Assembly: GCA_029940715.1 (NCBI GenBank)
Contig: JAPYTU010000004.1
Coordinates: forward strand, 1-14,978
Direction: 5' to 3'
From: Cytophagales bacterium
GTDB lineage: Bacteria; Bacteroidota; Bacteroidia; Cytophagales; MED-G16
Length of the DNA: 14,978 bases
The notes under the pieces were generated by a model, which was given only the letters and a program-made list of their open reading frames with translations, made no database searches and was not told the DNA's origin. Position 1 is the first letter of the stretch. Every line of letters begins with the position of its first letter. The position numbers and the translations under genes are program-made. This document shows positions 14,468-14,978 of the stretch, piece after piece.

Positions 14468-14978
14468 ATGGACGTAAAAGATAAAATTATTATAAAATCT
14501 GATTCTTTATTTAGAAAATTTGGAATAAGGGGAGTTACCATTGATGATATATGTTTTGAGTTGGGAATTTCAAAAAAAACAATTTATACCTACTTTGATG
14601 ATAAACATAGTATTGCTTTGGAATCAATAAAATATTATTGGGCAGGACTTTTAAATGAAATTGCTAAAATAAAAAAAACCTCTAAGAATTCTATTCATTT
14701 TTTTATAGAATTATCAAATTTTTTCAGGCAGACTATAGCTAATATAAATCCTCTTTTTGTTCATGACTTAAAAAAATTTCATCCTGATCTGTTTAAAATA
14801 ACACATGAATTAAAAAAGAAAGTATTTATTAAAACTCTTTCAAATAATATAAAAAGAGGAAAAAAAGAAGGATTTATACGAAAAGAAGTTGATGAAATAA
14901 TAATTACGAAGTTAAGATTAGAGGAAATTGAATTAGCATTTGATCAGAATTTATTTCCATATAAGAAATTTGAAATTA
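14468..14978 (+). CDS. TetR/AcrR-family transcriptional regulator (partial, 3' end missing)
   Basis: The first 170 residues of a TetR-type repressor; the gene runs off the right edge with perhaps 20-40 residues missing. The N-terminal helix (DKIIIKSDSLFRKFGIRGV) leads into the helix-turn-helix TIDDICFELGISKKTIYTYF (24-43) followed by DDK, the standard TetR DNA-binding pattern. The rest is alpha-helical and Lys-rich, as expected for a ligand-binding and dimerisation domain, but these domains are too variable to name a ligand. In Bacteroidota such regulators often precede TolC/HlyD/RND efflux genes, which would lie beyond the window if present. It is divergent from purL with 138 bases between the start codons, and an inverted repeat in its leader suggests self-regulation. 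Confidence 0.88.
   Translation, partial: MDVKDKIIIKSDSLFRKFGIRGVTIDDICFELGISKKTIYTYFDDKHSIALESIKYYWAGLLNEIAKIKKTSKNSIHFFIELSNFFRQTIANINPLFVHDLKKFHPDLFKITHELKKKVFIKTLSNNIKRGKKEGFIRKEVDEIIITKLRLEEIELAFDQNLFPYKKFEI

Noticed and set aside
1..14978. Search for CRISPR arrays, insertion sequences, phage genes, toxin-antitoxin or defence genes
   Set aside because: No spaced direct repeats, transposase motifs, terminal inverted repeats or defence-type domains were seen; the window reads as core chromosome.

Overview
The window is a strongly A+T-rich piece of bacterial chromosome that I place in the Bacteroidota, most likely an uncultivated, compact-genome flavobacterial lineage. The reasons are: a large exported protein ending in a type B (gliding-motility-type) C-terminal sorting domain of the type IX secretion system; the Bacteroidota promoter element TAnnTTTG upstream of several genes; few Shine-Dalgarno sequences; and the order tRNA-Gln, prs, rplY, pth. 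Gene density is high and no gene-free stretch exceeds 300 bases.

Layout. (1) Positions 1-1003, minus strand: the start of a succinate dehydrogenase operon, with a five-helix membrane anchor followed by the first codons of the flavoprotein. The anchor resembles the mycobacterial Sdh1 type, which carries a membrane-embedded Rieske-type cluster, rather than the usual Bacteroidota type. A near-ideal promoter lies inside the longest possible reading frame and moves the start codon inward. (2) 1002-1272: a spacer holding one doubtful 45-codon ORF and a promoter. (3) 1273-8285, plus strand: five closely packed genes, namely a T9SS-exported multidomain protein, a DCC-family thiol oxidoreductase overlapping it, fabD, a DECR1-like dienoyl-CoA reductase, and metG. 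fabD belongs to fatty acid synthesis and the reductase to breakdown or reduction of unsaturated acyl-CoAs. metG charges tRNA and carries a C-terminal tRNA-binding domain. (4) 8282-14329, minus strand, converging on metG: purL, tRNA-Gln(UUG), prs, rplY and pth. This group links purine and PRPP supply with translation (tRNA, ribosomal L25, peptidyl-tRNA recycling). (5) 14330-14978: a divergent promoter region and the 5' part of a TetR-family regulator, with a 9-bp inverted repeat between its promoter and start codon that looks like an autoregulatory operator.

Most of the window is core housekeeping sequence. I see no mobile element, CRISPR array, phage gene or obviously new multi-gene system. 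The points most worth a second look are the Sdh1-like anchor, the promoter-guided start correction, the TetR operator candidate, the possible internal start in metG, the hairpin just ahead of pth, and a possible leaderless transcript for the T9SS protein. All functional names come from reading motifs by eye; no database search was run.
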